Shown here one piece after another: positions 1-12,800 of a stretch of DNA of 64,000 nucleotides. Below the pieces are notes generated by a model. That model made no database searches, was not told the DNA's origin, and saw only the letters and a list, made by a program, of their open reading frames with translations. The translations under genes and the position numbers were made by a program. The stretch comes from Plumapathes pennacea (Eukaryota > Cnidaria > Anthozoa > Antipatharia > Myriopathidae): NCBI GenBank assembly GCA_964036295.1, contig OZ038472.1, positions 186,001-250,000 of the forward strand, read 5' to 3'. Positions within the stretch are counted from its first letter, which is position 1, and each line of letters opens with the position of its first letter.

Positions 1-487
1 TTTAAAACAAATCTTCAATTTTTGATTGATCGACTTTCCAAATTATTTTGCGCATGTTGAGCTTCCCGGTTTCTTTGAAAGTAACCTTTTTCCAGCTTTC
101 AGCCAGCCTCGTATACCGCGGCGCAGATTTTGGACGTCAGCGGCTGGTTGTGACGTCATATACGAGCAAAGCGCCCGAAGGAGACTTGTGAAAACGTTTC
201 CTATAGTTTTACTGGAATCATTGATAAAAGCAATAGACCATTCTCATTCTCTTTTTGTTCTGAACTGAACTGAACTGAACTATCAGGACTTTTCTTCATG
301 GTATCAGGATACCCTCCGGACTTTGCCAGATTCGAAAAAATTTTTTTGGCTTAACGAAATTACTACATGTTTTACTTTGTGTTTCTGAAAACAAAATTTG
401 GATACCTATTTTTTTCCCAAGATAGTTAAACGAAAGGATTTTATCTTTCTCTTTCTTGCCGGAAACTACCTGTCAACAGATCGTTAA

Positions 488-717
488 GCTGGTGTTACAC
501 TGGTCGATTTGCAACGACGATTTGCAACGCCGATTTGCTTCAAATTCATGCAATGGTGTTGCAAGTTTTTGAATCGCTTTCAAAAACTTGCAACGCGTTG
601 CAGACTACAAACATCGCGAAAAATCGTTCGCAATGGGGTGTTACACCTCAACGATTTTTAGCGCAACATCGTATCGTTGCAAATCGTTGTTGCAAATCGA
701 CCAGTGTAACACCACCT
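488..717. mobile_element. MITE, copy 1, TAA target duplication
   Basis: The two ends are inverted copies that share GGTGTTACACTGGTCGATTT and continue into TTGCAA. The element is flanked on both sides by TAA (485-487 and 718-720). The inside is built of degenerate inverted GTTGCAA words and has no coding capacity. A second copy lies at 11002-11207. A TAA duplication fits non-autonomous PIF/Harbinger-type elements; the superfamily is an inference. Confidence 0.75.
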
Positions 718-1944
718 TAAGTATCACCCGTAACTGAGCAGCATGCGGCTTGCGCGTCAGTCATGCAAAACAATAAAGTACAAACTTTAGCCGCGCGACG
801 GATAACGCATGACTAACAGCAGATCTGCAAGAATAACGAAATGCCGCAAGAAATCTTTCCTTGTGTGCTTTTGTGAACGCTTTTTACGTTTAGAACGACT
901 TTGTCGTTTGCTTGAACTCATTCAAAATTCCAACTGTGGGTGCAAAAGGTTGAATTGGTGTCGAGTGGTGAGTGCAACTGTGAAGCGAAAACAGATGTTG
1001 CGAAACTTACCCGAACGAAGCGTTAATGTCCGTAGTTATACACGGTCTTTTGTGCTGCGCGTTTCAATTACCTACAAGATACCTGGAAAGTCTCTATGCG
1101 AAAGCACTAACTGCGGTGTTTTGATAGATCGCTGTCAGATGAGGCGATTATGTAAACAGGTTTCCAGCTCCCTGGTCAGAATCTTTAAATGTGTTTTTCT
1201 CGGTGTTTTTAAAACGCGGAAAAGTGTTTCTTTCGGAAACCTGCATTTCAATGGATTTTAATCGATTGGCTTGAAACTTGGCAAATGTGTGAATCAATAT
1301 CAAAGCTACAAAAAGGTTTCTCCGATTTTAATTCTTTTTTTTCGTTCGGAAGATATGTTCGCTTTTGTCTTGCGCGTAGCTAGAAATATGATTGGCCAAC
1401 TTTAAAAGTAAATAACTTTGTATACGAAAATCAAAATTCGGAGACACCTTTTTTTTCTTCATTGTGTCAACATTAGGCTGAAACAATAAATAATCAAATC
1501 GGGTAAAATCCGAGTGACATTAGGCTTTTTTGATGAGGCAAGGTCAAAATTCACTCGGAAGCTGATAACTTTCTTTCTTTAGCAAATTCAAAAAATATAA
1601 AGCTTTAACCTAAATCTGTGATTGTTGAGCTTTCAGAAAATATATACTTTATTATTAGATAAATGTAACGCTAGCGCGACAAATGGGTTTGAACGCATGT
1701 CGTTCACGAGGGTATCCTAATACCTTAACCTACAACAGCGCTCACTAACAAAACACCGGCCAGTTAAAGATAAGACTGATGGGGAAAATAAAGTGAAGAA
1801 AAATAGCAGATAAAAAGCAAATGTGCAAGAAAGTGACGCGCAAAAAGATAATTAATTTTTTGACAAAACAATCAGCAATTGAACATCGGAAATCAAGTGA
1901 CATTGTGTGAAGATTTCCTTTCAGCAGTCAGTGCGTCCAAGCCC

Positions 1945-2355
1945 CGGGGGGGGGGGGGGGGGGGGGAGGGGGTACTAGTAGGAATTTGGGTAGGGGTGTT
2001 CCGCTGACTCTATAAAACCCTGACCCTATTCAAGACACAAAAATGGAAATTTTGCTACCCTGTCTAAGACAAAGTGCTCTAATTTGATACCCTGTTCAAG
2101 ACTAAGTTTACTTAAGTTAGCCTGCGTTGCACGCGTTTCCACTGGAACACATGAAGAAATCACGCGAAAATGACGAGAGCAAAAATGTGGTTGAGGAGGG
2201 AGGGGAAGAGGAGAAAATCTTCAGCAAATAACCCCGTTTAAGACACGAAAATGTAAAATTTGATACCCTGTTTAAGACAGAAGACCCTGAAAATGATACC
2301 CTATCGGGCGGAACATCCCTATATAGGAAATTTATGAGAGTACCCCCCCCCCCGG
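1945..2355. mobile_element. G-tract-bounded inverted-repeat element
   Basis: The left end is a long G run followed by GGTACTAGTAGGAATTTGGG. The right end reads, on the opposite strand, a G run followed by GGTACTCTCATAAATTTCC. After that both ends reach a similar GTTCCGC word. The interior repeats variants of 'ACCCTGTTCAAGAC'. A related, degraded stretch occurs at about 29073-29300. Probably a non-autonomous repeat; class unknown. Confidence 0.55.
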
Positions 2356-2893
2356 GGGTCCAAGCGCTGTTACTGGGACAACACTGAACAGTACGTGGCT
2401 GATCAAACGGCAGCAGTGGTTTGCAAAAAACTCCAAAAACAATCTGTAACCATCTACGCTGAGTAGGTGCACAGATCGGCCTTCATTTCAGGCTTCATAT
2501 CGATCAGATATTGTTAGTAGCTACTTTGCAGGTTTAAAAAATTAAAACCATTATAATTAAAACCACGGCAAATAGAGATCAACAATTATGATTGATTGTG
2601 CGCTGCGAAAATGATCAATAACCTCGCCCATTTTTTACGGACGATTCATGCGACACGAAGTCAGAAAGAATACAGACATGTTTCCGGCTTTTCTTTTCTT
2701 GCTGTGTTGCTTCAAGTTATTTTTATTCTATGAAATGAATAAAGGTGGTAGCGATATTTTGTTTTGTTTGGGAATATCACACTGAGAATAATATTGTAAT
2801 ACTTTAATCAATTTTAGATCCATGCATTCTTCGATTTATACATTACATTTTTTGACGTTTATTTTCCTCTTGCACAGAGCAAGTAAACTTCAA

Positions 2894-3870
2894 CTAAGAG
2901 TCTTTATCATTGAGCTCAACTAGCGCCTGTACGCGAAGCGATCTCTCTACACCAGCTGTTGCGGGTTCTGGTCGCGACCATTTTAAAGTTCCTCTAAAGG
3001 CAGAACGATAATTAGAACTCTGAAACGCGTAACATATCGGGTTTAGGCTAGTGCCGCAAAACACCAAAAAATAAGACACTGCATAAACGATTGAATTTGT
3101 TGCCACCATACTCGCTGAAGAGACTGCAAAAGGAAAAAACGAAAGCGAAAAGACCACGGTGACTGTCAAGGAAGCTTTATAATCTTTCGTTTTGCTAATT
3201 TGTCCTGAGATATAGTTCCAGTGTTGTCCCCTGTTTTGTTGCCAAAGTACAGTTCTCTTATAATGCTAAAGTAGCAAAAACAAACTACCAAAAAACAGGC
3301 TGATACAAGCACGGCGAGAACACTCCAGTAGGCTAAGGCTGCTGCATCTGACGGCCAAACAATGACGCAACTATTGATCTGATCATCGTAGCTCTGATAG
3401 ATAAGCAATGGTGTCACAAAAACAACGGAAAGCACCCAACTGAGGACAATCGGATATTTGGTAGTTCCTCTGGTAAGTCTGAGCCTGCTGTTCATAGGAT
3501 GTAGGAGTGCATTGTACCGCTCAATGGAGAGAAGTGTGAGAAGGAGGCCTGAAGCAAATAAGGAGATCCCAGCCATATGGTGCATAGAAACAAAACGACA
3601 CAGATATTCACGGCTAGAGCCAGCCGGGCTGCGCACAAACTTCATGGCGACCCCAGGAATACACCACACCAAAGTGTTGAGGTCAGCCACTGCCAGGTTC
3701 GCCAACAGGTAGTTTGTAGTTGTGTGACTAACGCGTTTCTTCTTCACCACCATTATTACGATAGAGTTCCCAATAACACCAAATATAACTACAATGACAT
3801 ATGCCGGCAGAAGAGCGATGTCTATGGACTGATAGCTCGTCGTTCTGGCTGGAGTAGACGTGTTGTTCAT
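2894..3870 (-). pseudogene. Rhodopsin-family (class A) GPCR, frameshifted before TM6
   Basis: Intronless seven-transmembrane receptor, probably for a peptide or amine ligand. It starts at the ATG at 3870-3868. TM1 has GNSIV, TM2 has LAVADLN, the DRY motif is ERY (IERYNALLHP), and TM7 ends with NPICY, the NPxxY equivalent. The first reading frame runs to a stop at 3166 (234 codons) just after the intracellular-loop-3 residues KLAKRK. TM6 (FSLSFFPF) and TM7 continue in another frame to a stop at 2894. A one-base loss (or two-base gain) near 3170-3180 would explain this. It may be a recent pseudogene or a sequencing error in otherwise intact sequence, since every other hallmark is preserved. The ligand cannot be assigned. 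Confidence 0.85.
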
Positions 3871-6812
3871 CTAAGCTCCGCTAGTTTACTGTGATACTGA
3901 ATTCGGTTTCCGAGTTATGCCTCTATGGCTTTCTTGGCGCTTCGTGTATCTCGACGCACGTTGTTAAACTCAGCTGTTTGACACTTAATTCGGGTTCTCT
4001 TATGCTCTTTCGAATCGGATGCTGATCATAAAGAATTAGGCGATTAATTGTGAATCGAACCTCCTCACAGCTTTACTGTATGATGAATTTCGTATTTGTT
4101 TTGTCGATTAATCTTCCGCAGCTTGCAGCTGCGGCCCCGTCGCTATAGCAACCGCGCACAGCTTCTCCTAACTGTAGTTTTCGCTGATATGTAGCCATCG
4201 ATAAGGACTATTAACCTGCCACAAATGTACGGAAATGGGAACACTTATCTTCAGGCACTGACAAGAGTACGCAATAAGGTTGACCAAAAAACCTTTGTCA
4301 GGGATTTAAAGTGACTTGAAATTATAACCTCTTATAACTGACTTGAAATTATAACCCCCGCTGCGGCCACAGACTCAGAGGCGGTCAATCTCTTGTCACA
4401 AATGCGTTTAAGATGTTGAATAGCTCAACACTTCCTCCGCAAAAAGCCTAATGAATAAAATCAAAGCAGCGAAAACTGTTTCACGGATGTCAATAATAAG
4501 ACAGGCAGTTATTTTGTAATGCGGCCGGCAAGTTTTTTTTTTGTAAACGAGCCACAAACAGCGTTGGGTTAAGTCCGGCTGAACACCATATTACGAGTGA
4601 AAAACAACATTCAGCTCAAATTCTAGCTGGGTTGGCAAAAACGGAAAGAGTGCAGAATTGACGAGTCCTTTATCAAACAACCTTCATTCTAACACAAATA
4701 GCTTTTCATAATATGAACCCGAAGTAGATTGTCATCTGCTGTGGCTAGAGCAGGAGCAGATTGAGTTGTTCGCAGTGAATTGTCTCGCTCTAACAGCTGT
4801 AAAATCGTCCTAAAATATTGTTTTACTTGCAGCAGTCACCTGCAGTCGAAACCAAATAATTGTAAAAACAAAACGGACCCTATGTTTGCAAATTAAATAC
4901 AATATGCAAATTTCCAACGGTTGACGAACAAAAGGACCATACGACTGGAAAGACAGCATACACGCAGACTAATCTTCCGAGCAGCTGTAGCAGTCTTTAT
5001 ATAACATACGAACGGAACTAAGCCACCCTTCGGAGAAAGAAATATCCACACACAATCGTTTCGATATTGGACGAGATAGTTTAATTGATAAAAAAATATC
5101 TAAAATATAGTTAAGTAACCACTTATTCACGGGGACAGTTTGATGGAAAGAAAGATTTTTGTCTCAAACTTGCACAATATATTACCTGCCCGCACTTCTA
5201 TCGAAAGAGCCATTTCCACGTGTCGCCAGTCTTTGATCAAACGAGCAAACAAGGTGCGGAGAAATGGTAAAATCATTAAGTTACAACATGGCGACAAAAC
5301 CTGCAAACTACTGTGAGAAACCGACAATCATTTACCGCCACGACACCGAAAAGAGCTCTTTCATAAATACCTGGTAACAAAAATATGGTCAAGGCCTACC
5401 TAAACTCTTTCTAATGGAGATTTTGTTGGTACACACTTTTAATAGTTTCCATGGAATCATGCCCTGAACAATCGTTGTACGAGGTTAATCGAGGCTCCTA
5501 AAGCACGGACATGCGGTCTTAGCGATTGGAGTGATTTTAGGTTTATGTGCAATGTACGATATATCTGTTAGTAAAATATGGTAAATAGAACACTATAGCG
5601 TCTATGGTTAAAAAAAGACACAGGACGTAAACAGCGCATGCGCAAAGCGAGGAAAAAAAAAAAAAAAATAGAACGAGATAAAATAAGGTGCCGAAAATTG
5701 TGAACTTACACCAAACAATATAAAATTACTACACGAAAGCACAGACTGTCAAGTTGTTTCCTTCTGAAATTTATCCTTTACACTGCTACGGTGTAGAACT
5801 CCGGTGAATAGCTGCAGACGGCGCTGTTTCTACTAAACTTGACAGTTTAGTACTAAAAAGGAATTGAAGTCGAACAATCGCCTTCTTCATTGAAACGACA
5901 TATGCACTAAAAGCACTACAACGACTGCAAAGCTTGCTGGGTATCCGCAGTGATCAGGTGCTAACCACCCTGCTCCATACCTGACCCTAATTCTAACAAA
6001 GATTGGTCGAAGTGTTTTAGAGCAAAAGGGGGTCTGTGTTTGGTTAGGATCGACTGAGGTTCTAACTGTAAATTCTTATGAAAAACTTTTGTTTTCTGTT
6101 TGACAATAAATGAAAGGCCGTTTCAGTGGCAATCACTAAATAAATTATGAGGGCTCTTGACGCATGCGTACTAGTTCTTTTCTGGAGTGCCTTTGTATTT
6201 GCAGCTGGGTACACCACACGAACACCGGAATTCCTTCTTCTTCACTTCCCAGAAGCGATCCCCATAGTTGAAACTAGTGACAGATGCGGAAAGGGAAAAA
6301 AATCACAAGTTCAGAACACAGAAACGAAAAGTTGCTTTACAGGTCAACACTCTTACGCAAAGTTCGCATTTCGCGCAAAATTCTGCGTAAGTATTACATT
6401 TCTACGACTGGCCGAGCATTTTAGCCGAACATATGAAGACGCGTACGCATTTCAAAACGTCCATCACATTACTAATGCTCCGACGCCTGATGCATTCTGG
6501 TATCTTTCACAATTTAAGAATTTCCCAAACTTATTCGCAAACAATCATCTGGAACATACGCTGGGCTCTAGTTCAAGATATTCATTGTACGCATGTATAT
6601 CGGAATGGTCCGGAGGGATCTACACAAATCCACAGTAAGCAGCACGAAGTCTGCTTCTGTCACATTTCACTAAATGGAGGTATCTGCAAAGCTTCGCTTT
6701 TAGATTGACATATCAATACGTGGTCCTCCCTCAACAATAAGCCATTCATTTGAAAAGACTTCACCAAGGTGTGCGAGGGAAGGCAAAGTAAGGAATTTAA
6801 CAAAACACTTAC
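3871..6812. other. Gene-poor stretch between GPCR and SET-domain gene
   Basis: I looked on the minus strand for the missing post-SET exon of the neighbouring methyltransferase (FDYG and CxCxxxxC signatures) and did not find it. A plus-strand ORF at 6147-6638 starts with a signal-peptide-like hydrophobic stretch (LVLFWSAFVFAAG) but resembles nothing I know. A poly-A tract lies near 5651-5668. Confidence 0.5.
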
Positions 6813-9800
6813 CATATCTCGTCGTTCATCTGAATGTTTCTGGAGGCAAAAAGAGCAATTCTTGGGAATCTGATGTCCTAAAAATAAAAAGCGAGAAATG
6901 AAAAGTGAGACAGGATAAGATGTGTTTCCTTACTTGTTTTATTTCTTTGTTGTTTCAAATCAAACTTGAATACATCCTGTGTGTGCAACTAAAGATCTTT
7001 AGCGTAACAGAGTTTACCTGATGCTCGATGAATACTCGCACGGGACTGACGTTTGGTTCACAAGAGTGGTTTATGAATCTACCGACGCTTCCGTATCTCT
7101 TAGCGTCGATACAATGAAGATCATCTTCATTTTCCTGAGCAAGAAAGAAAGTGTCGTTCATAAATATGTCAGTGAAACTAAATACGAAAAGTGGAAAAAG
7201 CAACGTCCCCCCTTCCGCAGATTTCTCATAACACATCCATGCAGTCTCTGTATTTTAAGGATTGCTACATGTCTGTCTATATCTTGGTGTTACATCGACT
7301 TTAAGTATGCTAAATAAAATGCAATATTTGCACTAAACATCGAGTCAAGTTACCTTGCAGTCCACATCGAACAAGTAGGAGTCGTCTTTACGCTCTTCAG
7401 CCTCTGCGTCAGAAATCCACTCCCCCGAGTATTCACAAACAAAAGCGCCTTGAGGAATGGGTCCCAGGGAACGCAATCCCCAACCTGATGGATCAAAATT
7501 GAGGATTTTACTTGTCCACTCGGCTTCTTCTATCGTAGCACGCTCCCGCTTTCATAAACAACAGTCCTGAAGATCGTTTGCATAAGTTCTACAAATCTAA
7601 AAAGTAAAACACTTACTTTTGCTCTCCGTTTTAAACACTTGCAGGGGAAATTTAATTCCCCTTTGCACGACTTTGTTCTGGCAGTAACTCCAGCATTTGC
7701 ACATTCTGTTGCACTCGTACACGAGCGGCCTATCAAATTTATGGATCCCGTTCTGTAGGAGACTGACGCCATGTTCCTCGGACCACTTGTACCAGATCCG
7801 TTCTCCGTCACCTTTCTGTCCACAGGAGCACACTCCACTTCTGCAACTGTCCTCGCAATCACAACTCTGAAACGAAAACAGAGAAATGTGCCAGCTAGAT
7901 TTTACGACATCGGACAGACAGAAAGAAACAAAAAAGTTAAAAGCAATGAACAACAGTATAAGTACCTCCAGTGATTTAACGTCAAAATCCACATAGACGT
8001 TACTGACTTCACAGCTGTTCATAACATAATTAAACTTGGGAAGAGGTTCATCGTCCACCTAAAAAGATTAAGTCAAAGTTATGATAATGTTGCTGAGTTA
8101 CAACTAGGTCAACAAACCAAGAGAGAACATTGTTAGCGACCATGCAGCGTTAAATGATTCGACCTACCTCGTTGATGCAGGTGATGGCTAGGTTTTCCCG
8201 CCCTCTGGTTATGTCACTGTTAAAGTTTACAAAGAATAAATCACGTGACGGCTAGGTTTTCCCACCCCCTGGTTATGTCACTGCCGAATTTTACATTATT
8301 TTTGGAAAAACATTCATTCATCACAGCTCACATTGTAACAGTGTCTCAGGCCCGTTTCAAACGTCGCGCCACTGCCGTGCCGAACTCAATGCAAATAAGC
8401 AAGATCCTTTGTTTGAACTAATTTGCATAGAGTTCGGCACGGCATTGGCGCGACGTTTGAAACGGGCCTTAGATATATTTATGCTATTATTTGAAAATAA
8501 GTTCACCATCCGCCCAATGCACACAAGAAGTCACCGCCTGAAACGTTTGGGTGAATCGGTTGACCCGTAATACTACCATACCATCGCGTGTTACATTTTA
8601 TTATTTATAAAATACCCCACAAAAGGTCTGTTATGAGCCTGTCCATACCTGCACAGAAATCTGAACTTGACCGGCCCTTGTGAAGCCAACAGCTCTTTCT
8701 TGGATTTAAGAAAGGAATGGCATCTGGTTCCCTCAGGTGCCACCTATCAGAAACTACTGTAAGATTCAGCTTGCAATGTCAATTTTATAACACCTGAAAT
8801 TACTTGACAGTTACAAACAAGACGGGACATATGCCGTCAGAAAACTAGTTGAGGCTGCAAAAATGTGGCAAAGTTATCAAACTGAGTATTGTGAAAATAC
8901 AAACAAGAGCCTTCTTTCTTATCCGAGCGCGTTGCACAGACGAGGGCAAACACACGACGACACATACCTCCACGGGTGTCTCGCCATGCTTGTTCTTTAT
9001 GTCCAATCGCGCACCTCTGTTGCAGTAGAGTCTAAAAAACAATACACGAAAGGACAGAGACCGAAATAAGACTACCGTAGAAACCGAAGAAAAATTAGAC
9101 GCGTAGTGAGTTAAGGTGCCTCATCTGGCAGGTTACATACACACCGTTAATCGTGGAATAAAATGCAATTTAACCTGTCGATATCAATCTGCGTTCTGGT
9201 CAGCAGCGTTCTAGCTATGCGCCCTTTTTTTTTTTTTTTTTTTTTGGACAATTGAAGCTAATTCGGCGCAATGATGTAGTGGTACAATGTTCCTCTCAAA
9301 GAAGAAGTAAAGTTACTTCAAATCAAGTCACTCACAGCACACAGGTGTAATGGCACTCTCTTGCGGCGATGTGTCTAAAAAATGAGCAGAAACACGAGAT
9401 GAAAATACACCAAATGAAGAAACAAAGACAAACGAACCACCCACTAGAGGCTGCATTGAAGGAATTGAGCATGCCCACTTACAATGCAGTATCCCCGTGT
9501 TCATTTTGCCAATTTAGGTCCGCGTTGTGATTCAGCAACATCTCCGACACATCTAGCACGCCAGCACATGCTGCCCAATGTAAAGGAGTGTTCAACTCCT
9601 AAATAGAAAAACAAAAACACATTAATAAACAAACCGAATGTTGCCCTGTCTTTACAAGTGTGCTTGCATTTTACAAAGTCTCATCGATGACCGGTTCAAT
9701 AAGATAATTATTATCCTCGCTATAGTCCTTCCATCCACGGGGTTTGGTTGTCAGAACAACAAAAATTCTTTTCCTTGTTCTTGTTCAGAACTATCGCAAA

Positions 9801-12800
9801 GTTTGCTGACTTACCTGGTCTCTCAGATGAACATTAGCTCCAAGTTCAATCAAACACCTTGTGGCATCGCTGTGTTTATCATCTGCGGACCACATAATGG
9901 GTGTCCAGCCACCTTTGTCCTAACCAAAACATGAACTCAAATTACTTCAAACATCTTTGGTCATTGAAGAAACACATATACACAAAAACAAAAAGTCAAA
10001 ACGTAATACATGTGGATATTCACAAAAAAAAAAAAAAAAAAAAAAAAAAGCTCTGTGTGTAAATACACAAAGGACCACAGTTAACAGATTTGAGATTTAT
10101 ATGATCAATACCTGCAGGTTGATGTCAAACTTGCCCGAGTTGTAGAGACGAGTGATAAGATCAGTGTAGCCACGACGAGCTGCTACATGTAAAATTGTCA
10201 TGCCATCTTCATCCTGCAAAGTTCAAACGGTAACAATTCTACTCTGTTGTACAACAGTGAAGGCAAAAGATGATATTTTTCTTGGTGTACAATTTGACAG
10301 TCGGGTAACGTGTAGTGCGCCAAGTCTTAATTGATCAGGTGGTGCAAACTGCTTTCACTCTAAACTCCTTCCTCGTCACTGAATCAGTTGATTAGAACAG
10401 CAGTCTTTCGGTCCCACTATACGCACTAGTTGCATCAGGAGGCTCTTCAATTACGTGACAAGCAATGATTTGAGTTATGATTACTGGAGCTGTGTGTTAG
10501 CAAGACGTGCGATATGATAAACCGAAACAAATAGGAAAAGCATGCAAACTGGCTCAAGCTTGTTGGGGCAAACAATTCACTTGGACTTATCTGCAAAGAC
10601 TCACTTTTACGCGGAGATCAGCTCCTGCTTCGATCAAATACTGAACGGCTCGAACCTTGTGGTTTTCGACAGCTTCAAACTGCAACAAAATTGATACGAC
10701 AACTTCAAGTAATCAACATAGAACTACGTTTTACAGCAGCTGTCGCACGCGTGAATTTTTCAGCCCGGACATTGTTTGACTACGTCCTTAGTTGAACTGA
10801 TCGTACAAAAGAGAAGACGTTTTTATCATTGCTCTGGAACAAATAATCGTTTAAGGCTGTCTGGAAACGCAACTCCTTTGTGACTGCTAGGACTGGCATC
10901 AACATTTACCAGAGGTGTTCTGCCACTGTGATCCAAGAAATTGAAGTCCCCTCCACTCTGTGGGGAGACAACAGATTGTAAGCATCATAAAGTTAGTGTA
11001 AAGGTGGTGTTACACTGGTCGATTTGCAACGATACAATGTTGCGCTAAAAATTGTTCAGGTGTAACACCCCCTTGCCAACGATTTTTCGCGATGTTTGCA
11101 GTGCTGCAACGCGTTGCAAGTTTTTGAAAGCGATTCAAAAACTTGCAACACCGTTGCGTAAATTTGTAGAAAATCGGCGTTGCAAATCGACCAGTGTAAC
11201 ACCGACTTAAGAACAATGCACTGTTGGTAACTCGCTGTTTACCTGTTTTGAATCTACGCTTAAATTCTGATCATTCTTTTAAAATTATTGAGACTGTCTT
11301 GGTTTGTCGCGCTCAATCTTTCCTTGCAGCGGCTTCTTCAGACGAAGATTTCAAAGAAGCTATTGCCGTTAGGATTGTGACCCTGAAAGTAGTGTAGCTC
11401 GTACTAAACCATCTGAACTCCGTAATGCGTGGATAACTTATTGATGTCGACGAATAGATGAAGAACTCACGTTTCGAAGCAGCGCTAAAACATCGATGTA
11501 GCCGGCGGCCGCTGCAACGTGCATGGCTGACTTTCCTTTCTCTTGCTCCACTTGTTGATTTGGGTTGCAGCCCTCTCCTGTCACAAAGTAAGATGTAATT
11601 GAATTTGTAAAACGATACATATATTTATTTGAATATAGTTGTTGGTATAATTTGTTTCAACTTACCGAGCAAGCCAAGAATCTTGGAAATGTTGCAGCAT
11701 TTTGCTGCCATATATAGGTTTCGAGCGGTCAGCCTAAGCTTCTTTCCAGGTCTAAAAAGAATGACGGAACAAAAAAACAAACAAACAAACAAACAAACAA
11801 AAACAAAAAAATAAACAAAAAACAAAAAAATCAGAACGCACCAATAGGTACAGGAGAACGGATAGATAGGACGGCGAAGCCTATAAACCGTAAAAGCCTA
11901 CAGCCAGAAGTACGCCACAGTACCGGCGTGGAGTAACAACCACGAAATGCACAGGACTGCACTGCGTGTTCACAGCTGCAGGTTATTCGCAGTAGGTTGC
12001 AGCTGTGTATTTCCGGACTCCGGTCCTGTCTGTGAATGGACATGTCTCACTGTCCAAAGACAGCAGTGTCTTTCTTATATTAATGTCAGTAGCTGTGGGT
12101 CAGTACTGTGTCTGTGAGTTGCTGTTACCTCTCTTGCTTGGCTTCCGCCAGCATGCAGTTCAGCATTTGTGGGTTAGCGAGCAGAGGTGCATCTTCTGTT
12201 GAATAATAATAAAAAAAACAATGTTCACAAGAATTACCAAGTTGTACCAAGTAGTTTTCTGGACTTATCTCAGACCAAAAATAGTATCGAACCGTTCACA
12301 GAATGAAAAACAGAAACAGCTCTTAGATTCCTGACAGATAAAACATTACTTAAAACATTACCAGTAATTAGTACTAGTAGTAATCAGAGATTAGTCAGGT
12401 GCGTTCGACTTCTCTTTGCTTGGAGTTGTTTTTGTTCTAAAATGCTTTTCCCTATAACGATCTCGAAAAGTTCGTGGGTTTCGTCTGAAACCGGAAGTGA
12501 GCAGCACGAAGACCGTGCGGTCCGGCTTCGAACCCCGGCCAACCAATAGTAAACCAAAACTTTTTCTTTCTTTCTTTTTCTTTTCTTTTTCTTTCTTTCT
12601 TTTTCTTTTGTTTTAATTCTTTGAAGATATACGAAAATTGTAAGACATGGTCAAATGTGATTTATAAAGTGTCGGTTGCATATTGAGTATATTTTCATCA
12701 ACGCAGAAACTGAAATACGGCAATCGCGAGTCGAGTTTCATTTTTCTGTGGAATTCTTGCTGTCGTGCTGCCCTTATTATCCCAGATATTGGCTACTTTC

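Larger units (their letters stand above)
1..2893. other. Repeat-rich stretch without a recognisable gene
   Basis: No conserved coding exon was found. The stretch holds a short GAACT microsatellite near 257-281, a 230-bp inverted-repeat element (488-717) and a G-tract-bounded element (about 1945-2355), both listed separately. A 150-codon plus-strand ORF at 809-1261 is basic and Cys-rich but has no family resemblance and is probably chance. Confidence 0.6.

Noticed and set aside
809..1261. 150-codon basic, Cys-rich ORF
   Set aside because: No family resemblance, no exon neighbours, composition typical of chance frames in repeat-rich sequence.
7021..7317. 98-codon plus-strand ORF
   Set aside because: Antisense shadow of the EHMT SET-domain exon at 7018-7134.
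12490..12545. tRNA-like B box (GGCTTCGAACCCC)
   Set aside because: No convincing A box or anticodon arm; at most a relic.
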